This document shows positions 59,541 to 64,000 of a DNA stretch of 64,000 nucleotides, piece after piece (position 1 is the first letter of the stretch; each line of letters opens with the position of its first letter). Under the pieces are notes generated by a model. That model had not been told where the DNA came from. It searched no databases and saw nothing but the letters and a program-made list of their open reading frames with translations. Both the position numbers and the translations under genes were made by a program. The DNA is from Haloparvum alkalitolerans (GTDB lineage: Archaea; Halobacteriota; Halobacteria; Halobacteriales; Haloferacaceae): assembly GCF_050122995.1 (NCBI RefSeq), contig NZ_JBNLIA010000003.1:186001-250000 (forward strand), read 5' to 3'.

Positions 59541-60920
59541 TCAGAACACGAAGCCGCCGGTCTGGAGCACGTAGTAGCTCACCAGCACGACCGCGAGCAC
59601 CCACTGGCCGAGGCGCACGTCGTCGGCCTCACCGATCGCGGCCTTCACGAGCGGGAAGGCGACGATGCCGGCCGCGAGCCCGTCGGCGATCGAGTAGGCG
59701 AACGGCATGATCGTGATCGTCAGCGCGCCGGAGACGGTCCAGGCCGGGTGCGACCAGTCGATGTCGGTGACGCCCTGGAACATCATCACGCCGACCACGA
59801 CGACCGCGATGTAGGAGGCGTACGCCGGGATCGCCGCCACGACCGGGACGGCGACGAGCGAGACGGTGAACAGCGCGGCGACGACCAGCGCGGTGAGGCC
59901 GGTGCGGCCGCCCTCCTCGACGCCCGTGGAGGACTCGATGTAGGTGGTCACCGTGGAGGTGCCGAGCATCGCGCCCACGGTGGTCCCGACCGCGTCGGCC
60001 ATCAGCGGCTTCTCGGCCTCGGGGAGGTCGCCGTCCTCGTCGAGGAAGTCGCCGAACTGCCCGACGCCGATCAGCGTGCCGGCGGTGTCGAAGAAGTCGA
60101 CGAAGAAGAACGTGAACACGACGAAGGTGAACGTCACGGGGTCGATGTCCGCGAGTCCCTCGAGGAACGCGCCCGCCAGCGGCGTGATGTCGTACTGCGC
60201 CGCGGGGAGCGTCTCGGGGGTTATCGTCCCGCGGTCGAAGAGCCCGCCGAGCGTGAGCGCCCAGCCGGTCACCGCGGTCGCGAGGACGCCGAGGATGACC
60301 GAGCCGCGGACGCCGCGGGCCCACAGGAGCAGCGTGAGCGCGACGCCGACGACGCCGAGTATCGACCACGGGTCGGAGGCGATCGGGCCGAGCTGGACGA
60401 GCGTCGCGGGCTCGTCGACGACCACGCGCATCTCCTGAAGCCCGATGAACAGCAGGAAGCCGCCGATACCGGCCCCGACCGCGTACTTCACCGGCTCGGG
60501 GAACAGCTCGATGATGTACTTGCGCGCGCCGACCGCCGTCAGGACCATGAAGATCACGCCCTCGACGAACACCGCCGCGAGCGCGGTCTGCCACGGGATC
60601 CCCAGGATTCCGACGACCGTCACCGCGAAGAAGACGTTCAGCCCCATCCCGGGCGCGAGCGCGAACGGCCGGTTGGCGTAGACGGCCATCACCAGCGTCG
60701 CGACCGCGGAGGCGATGATCGTCGCGATGGCGATCATCTGGACCACCTCGATGAACTCGTACCCCTCGATCTGGATGGCCTCCGCGAGGATGAACGGGTT
60801 CACGACGATGATGTACGACATCGCCAGGAACGTGGTGAATCCCGCGAGCACCTCCGTCCGGAGGTCGGAGTCGTGTTCGTCGACGTCGAAGTACGCGTTC
60901 AGGGAGTCTGTCAGCCCCAT
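59541..60920 (-). CDS. Purine permease, AzgA type (NCS2-related)
   Basis: A 459-residue membrane protein with about 13 hydrophobic segments. AzgA-type hallmarks are VLAGFTTFLAMSYIIVVNP near the N-terminus, GIGGFLLFIGLQ in the middle, VDFFDTAGTLIGV and the segment STVTTYIESSTGVEEGGRTG. These transporters import adenine, guanine or hypoxanthine by H+ symport. It is on the same strand as gfcR, which lies 136 bp upstream. A TATA-like acataag (60951-60957) lies about 31-37 bp before the ATG. Confidence 0.92.
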   Translation of the reverse strand: MGLTDSLNAYFDVDEHDSDLRTEVLAGFTTFLAMSYIIVVNPFILAEAIQIEGYEFIEVVQMIAIATIIASAVATLVMAVYANRPFALAPGMGLNVFFAVTVVGILGIPWQTALAAVFVEGVIFMVLTAVGARKYIIELFPEPVKYAVGAGIGGFLLFIGLQEMRVVVDEPATLVQLGPIASDPWSILGVVGVALTLLLWARGVRGSVILGVLATAVTGWALTLGGLFDRGTITPETLPAAQYDITPLAGAFLEGLADIDPVTFTFVVFTFFFVDFFDTAGTLIGVGQFGDFLDEDGDLPEAEKPLMADAVGTTVGAMLGTSTVTTYIESSTGVEEGGRTGLTALVVAALFTVSLVAVPVVAAIPAYASYIAVVVVGVMMFQGVTDIDWSHPAWTVSGALTITIMPFAYSIADGLAAGIVAFPLVKAAIGEADDVRLGQWVLAVVLVSYYVLQTGGFVF

Positions 60921-61056
60921 GTGGATGTCTGTGCATACACCTGATAACCCACATAAGCGTTGCTGTCGGAGATACGCAGATATACACAGAAATGGATCGG
61001 AACTCCCGGGACGTGTGGTGCGACCGTCAGAAAACGGCGCGAACGTGCCTATCCGG

Positions 61057-61770
61057 CTACTCGAAGGTGGCCAGCGCGCCGACGGGCGCGTCCACGATCT
61101 CCCGCGCGCGGTCCATCCCCTCGTCGCCGACGGCGATCAGCGTGAAGACGCCGGTCACGTCCGCGTCCGCCTGCACGGCGATGTCCAGCAGCAGTTCCTG
61201 CGTCTCCCCCGACCGGATCAGGTCGTCGACGACCAGCACCGTGTCGCCCGCGGAGACGGCGCGGGCGGGCAGGTAGTAGGTGAGTTCGATGCCGGACGCG
61301 AGCCGCTGGCGCGACTCGATGAACTCCTCGACGGCGGTCTCCTTGGACTTCTTGGCGTACGCCAGCCGCGCGTCGAAGAAGGAGGCCATCGCGGCCCCGA
61401 GGGTGATCCCGTCGGTCGCCGCGGTGAGCACCACGTCCGGGCTCTCGAAGTCGAACGACTCCGCCGCGACCGGCGCGACCAGGTCGAGGAACGACTGGTC
61501 GAAGACGACCGCGGAGTTGTCGACGTACCCCTCCTCGTCGAACTCCACGCGGGCGTCCAGCTCCTCGGCGAGGGCGTCGCGGCCGACGCCCTCGACCACC
61601 TCCCGAGCGCGCTCCGCGCCCGGAAGGACGTGCCCGTTGACGTACCTGTTGAGGTCGCCGGCGGGGAGGCCGGTCACCTCGGCCAGTTCGTCGTACGTGC
61701 GGGTCTCCTTCAGCATCCGGAGGACGGCGACCGCCTGCAGCTGCAGGGCGGCCTTCTCTGCGCGGTTCAT
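61057..61770 (-). CDS. gfcR: Transcriptional regulator GfcR (HTH plus phosphoribosyltransferase domain)
   Basis: A 237-residue protein. Residues 1-60 are an HTH (YDELAEVTGLPAGDLNRYVNG) and residues about 85-220 a phosphoribosyltransferase fold with the PRPP-loop-like segment VLVVDDLIRSGETQE. In Haloferax GfcR controls glycolytic and gluconeogenic genes. It was earlier annotated as an orotate phosphoribosyltransferase-like protein, and catalysis is not expected. The ATG at 61770 was chosen from the MNRAEKAALQLQAVAVL start. It sits upstream of the purine permease. Confidence 0.93.
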   Translation of the reverse strand: MNRAEKAALQLQAVAVLRMLKETRTYDELAEVTGLPAGDLNRYVNGHVLPGAERAREVVEGVGRDALAEELDARVEFDEEGYVDNSAVVFDQSFLDLVAPVAAESFDFESPDVVLTAATDGITLGAAMASFFDARLAYAKKSKETAVEEFIESRQRLASGIELTYYLPARAVSAGDTVLVVDDLIRSGETQELLLDIAVQADADVTGVFTLIAVGDEGMDRAREIVDAPVGALATFE

Positions 61771-61885
61771 GCCCCGGATTACGTGGTTGCACAAGTATGA
61801 ACACGTCGATGCGTACCGACGCGATTCCTGCACACGTCCGTGTGCTGCGTTGGCACCGCCGAGGACGGTGGTGCGACCGGCCGGG

Positions 61886-62728
61886 TCAGCGCTCCCGCAC
61901 GACGACGAACTCCGCGAGGTCCCGCAGGTAGCCCATCGCGGCGGTCTCGTCGAGTTCGGTCGCCGAAAGCGCCGCGAGCGCCTCGTCGGACTGCTCGCGG
62001 GCGCGGGCGTTCGCCTCCTCCGGCGAGAGGCCGGTGACCTGCACGACCGAGGGGCGGTCCATCTGCTCGTCCTGTCCGGTTGGCTTGCCGAGCGCCTCGG
62101 CGTCGGCGGTCGCGTCGAGCACGTCGTCGCGGATCTGGAAGGCGACGCCGACGCGCTCGGCGTAGTCGCCGAACGACTCCACGACGAACGGGTCCGCGCC
62201 GCCCGCGACCGCACCCAACTCCGCGGCCGCGCGGAACAGCGCGCCCGTCTTCCGCCGCGCGAGCGTCATGTACTCCGGCTCGCTGGCGGGGCGGTCCACC
62301 AGTTCGGTCGCCTCGCCCTCGCCGAGTTCGACGAGCGCCTCCGCGACGATACGCATCGCGCGCTCGTCGGCCGAGAACAGCGCGAACGCCTCCCCGAGCA
62401 GGCCGTCGGAGGCGACGATGGCGGGGCCGTAGCCGTACTCCGCCCACGCGGAGGGGGTCCCGCGGCGCACGTCCGAGCGGTCGATGATGTCGTCGACCAC
62501 CAGCGAGGCGTTGTGGACGAGTTCGACGCCGACCGCGAACTCGACCGCCTCGTCGGGGTCGCCCCCGACCGCCTCGCAGGCCAGCACCGTCACCGCCGGC
62601 CGTACCCGCTTACCGCCCGCGAGCACGACGTGGGAGAGCCGCTCCGAGAGCGCGTCCGGCTCGACCTCCTCGATGAGGGCCTCAAGCCGCTCGTCGACGA
62701 GCGCGACCCGGCGCTCCAGATACTCCAT
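61886..62728 (-). CDS. idsA: Polyprenyl (isoprenyl) diphosphate synthase
   Basis: A 280-residue trans-prenyltransferase that elongates isoprenyl diphosphates for lipids or quinones. The first Asp-rich motif is DDIID (in HNASLVVDDIIDRSDVRRG) and the second is FQIRDDVLD. The residue five before the first motif is Ala, not Phe or Tyr as in geranylgeranyl synthases, which points to a longer product. The ATG at 62728 fits the family, but a TATA-like sequence lies only about 5-13 bp upstream, too close for a leaderless start, so the real promoter is elsewhere. Confidence 0.93.
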   Translation of the reverse strand: MEYLERRVALVDERLEALIEEVEPDALSERLSHVVLAGGKRVRPAVTVLACEAVGGDPDEAVEFAVGVELVHNASLVVDDIIDRSDVRRGTPSAWAEYGYGPAIVASDGLLGEAFALFSADERAMRIVAEALVELGEGEATELVDRPASEPEYMTLARRKTGALFRAAAELGAVAGGADPFVVESFGDYAERVGVAFQIRDDVLDATADAEALGKPTGQDEQMDRPSVVQVTGLSPEEANARAREQSDEALAALSATELDETAAMGYLRDLAEFVVVRER

Positions 62729-63055
62729 TGCGTATAAAAACGGGACCCCGGCGCAAAGGTGTGACGGAAACGCGCGGATCGGCGCCGCTCCTCCCGGGCC
62801 AGTTGCGAGGGCATTCGCGAGGAGGTCGGCAGTAGCCGGGTTTTGATCGGTTCGTCCCGCAGCGGTGCGGTTGCAGGGCGAGCGCGGTGCTGTGCGGGGC
62901 GGTGCTGTGCGGGGCGGTGCTGTCCGGCACGGTAGACTCTGCGGCAGAACACGTTCCGTATCAGCGAAAACCGGCCGGGGCGCTCCGAGCGGGACGGTTC
63001 CGGCCGAGGAGATCCGCAGAAGGACCAGCGCCGCGATCGGCCCGACCACGAACCC
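62729..63055. other. Gap between idsA and rlmE with a degenerate repeat
   Basis: About 327 bp. A 15-bp tandem repeat cggtgctgtgcgggg (three copies at 62885, 62900, 62915) resembles a piece of the dispersed elements. A minus-strand reading starting at 63049, MVGPIAALVLLRI, may be the start of a small membrane protein gene that has decayed, because it soon runs into low-complexity sequence. No intact gene is supported. Confidence 0.6.
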
Positions 63056-63829
63056 CTACTCGTCCGCGCGGTCGGCGAAGCCGAACTTCGGCTTGATGTC
63101 GTCGACGACGACCTCCACCGTGTCGCCGGCCTCCGTACCGGGGACGAACAGGGTGTACCCCTCCACCTTCGCGATGCCGTCGCCCTCGCTGCCGACGCTC
63201 TCGATCTCGACCTCGATCCGGTCGCCCTCCTCGACGGGCGCGGTGATCTGGCCCTTGCCGACGAGGAACACCTCGGAGGAGGAGTCGCGGGAGGCCTCGG
63301 GGGAGACGGTGCGGACGTACTCGAACGCCTCGCCGACCTCCTCGCGGAAGTCGTCGAGGTCGCGGCCCTGGAACACCTTCACGACGAAATCGCCGCCGGG
63401 CGCGAGGACCTCGCGGGCGGTCTTGAACGCCTGTCGCGCGAGATGGACCGAGCGGGCGTGGTCGAGGTCGTACTGACCGGTCATGTTCGGCGCCATGTCC
63501 GAGACGACCACGTCGGCCTGTCGGCCGTCCATCCGGTCGCGGAGTTTGTCCCGCGTCTTCTCCTCGGTCATGTCGCCGCGGAGGGTCTCGACCGCCTCCG
63601 ACTCCAACTCGTCGATGCGCTGGAGGTCGACGCCGATCACGGTCCCGCCCTCGCCGACCTCCTCGGCCGCGACCTGCAGCCAGCCGCCGGGGGCCGCGCC
63701 GAGGTCGACCACGGTGTCCCCGCGGTCGAAGAGGTCCGCCGTCTCGTCGATCTGCTTGAGCTTGTAGGCGGACCGGGCGCGGTACCCCTGCTGTTTGGCC
63801 CGGTTGTAGTAGTCGTCCTTGCGAGTCAT
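63056..63829 (-). CDS. rlmE: 23S rRNA 2'-O-ribose methyltransferase RlmE (FtsJ) with TRAM domain
   Basis: Methylates the 2'-hydroxyl of a ribose in 23S rRNA. The 257-residue protein has the FtsJ body with the SAM loop VVDLGAAPGGWLQVA and the K-D-K-E catalytic set: the N-terminal Lys region YKLKQIDE, Asp in SDMAPNMTG, Lys in FVVKVFQG, and Glu near SSEVFLVG. Residues about 190-250 form a C-terminal TRAM domain (VEIESVGSEGDGIAKVEGY), which adds RNA binding, a common archaeal fusion. The start MTRKDDYYNRAKQQG is typical. Confidence 0.95.
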   Translation of the reverse strand: MTRKDDYYNRAKQQGYRARSAYKLKQIDETADLFDRGDTVVDLGAAPGGWLQVAAEEVGEGGTVIGVDLQRIDELESEAVETLRGDMTEEKTRDKLRDRMDGRQADVVVSDMAPNMTGQYDLDHARSVHLARQAFKTAREVLAPGGDFVVKVFQGRDLDDFREEVGEAFEYVRTVSPEASRDSSSEVFLVGKGQITAPVEEGDRIEVEIESVGSEGDGIAKVEGYTLFVPGTEAGDTVEVVVDDIKPKFGFADRADE

Positions 63830-63909
63830 TTCCCCGTGTTTGGCGGCCGCGGCGTTTATGAGCGTCGCTCGGAGCGGCCGTGTGCGGGGACGTGACGCGG
63901 CGGCGCGGG

Positions 63910-64000
63910 CTATCCCGACCGCTCGCCCTCGCAGCCGTGTCCGCCCGCCGGGAGCGGACGGATCCCCCGGAGGCGGTCGGCGTCGGCCCCCTCCTCGTCG
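63910..64000 (-). CDS. C-terminal fragment of a gene running off the right edge
   Basis: Thirty codons in the window end in TAG (63910-63912). They read DEEGADADRLRGIRPLPAGG, then HGCEGERSG. It has the acidic, structured look of a haloarchaeal protein end, with codon use like its neighbours. The family cannot be told. The intergenic space to rlmE is 80 bp. Confidence 0.5.
   Translation of the reverse strand, partial: DEEGADADRLRGIRPLPAGGHGCEGERSG

Overview
The window is chromosomal DNA of a halophilic archaeon (class Halobacteria), most like Haloferacales/Halorubrum. This rests on the very high GC content, acidic proteins, TATA boxes about 25 bp upstream of start codons (leaderless transcripts), Tat-dependent lipoproteins, two TatC proteins of the haloarchaeal type, a double-fold histone, TFB, MCM, RPA, Hef, GfcR and many haloarchaea-only proteins. 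The genus is an inference; class-level placement is secure. No rRNA, CRISPR array, transposase or prophage was seen, so this is core chromosome with a few accessory traits.

Layout: 1-9.1 kb holds tiaS (cut by the left edge), an archaeal HTH regulator, an MFS transporter, citrate synthase, a PIN-ATPase-KH protein, sufS and tfb. 9.2-11.9 kb holds an unknown protein, a MinD-like protein with a degenerate P-loop, a HIT protein, mptD and a small secreted protein. 12-15.7 kb holds two divergent tatC genes. 16-20.4 kb holds a DUF192 protein, tRNA-Val, a CNNM/CBS membrane protein, serA and thpR. 20.9-28.8 kb holds a TPR/DUF424 pair and a minus-strand operon-like run: mcm (with an intein), four unknown proteins and a MinD/ParA ATPase. 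29-36.9 kb holds hef, small proteins, sufU, a bactofilin-like Tat lipoprotein and rpa2. 37-40.3 kb holds a histone-histone deacetylase pair, cca and two tRNAs, one with a CAT anticodon that may be the TiaS substrate. 40.4-47 kb holds a large lipoprotein, hisE-pdxT, secG, thioredoxin, L40e, an MBL protein, and a DUF5786-DUF99 pair followed by a uracil-DNA glycosylase. 47-51.3 kb holds a PhnD-PhnC-PhnE type ABC transporter, hisH and a MazG-like protein. 51.9-64 kb holds npdG, a HAD phosphatase, UPF0146, amzA, a GAF protein, leuS, DoxX, a glutaredoxin, a purine permease with gfcR, a polyprenyl synthase, rlmE and the end of one further gene.

Functional themes: DNA replication and repair (mcm, rpa2, hef, uracil glycosylase, DUF99), chromatin (histone and deacetylase), tRNA maturation (tiaS, thpR, cca, tRNAs), Fe-S assembly (sufS, sufU, far apart), protein export (two TatC, SecG), and cofactor or amino-acid synthesis (mptD, pdxT, hisE, hisH, serA, npdG).

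The most unusual features are: (i) a family of 300-400 bp GC-rich intergenic elements, three full copies and at least one truncated copy, each full copy with a 10-11 bp inverted repeat around a core of 93 nt (or 176 nt) and a conserved tail; (ii) a 473-residue intein in the MCM P-loop that carries an XRE-like helix-turn-helix; (iii) the mcm-linked run of unknown proteins ending in a ParA/MinD ATPase; (iv) several unrelated short tandem repeats between genes; (v) a Tat-exported bactofilin-like beta-helix lipoprotein.
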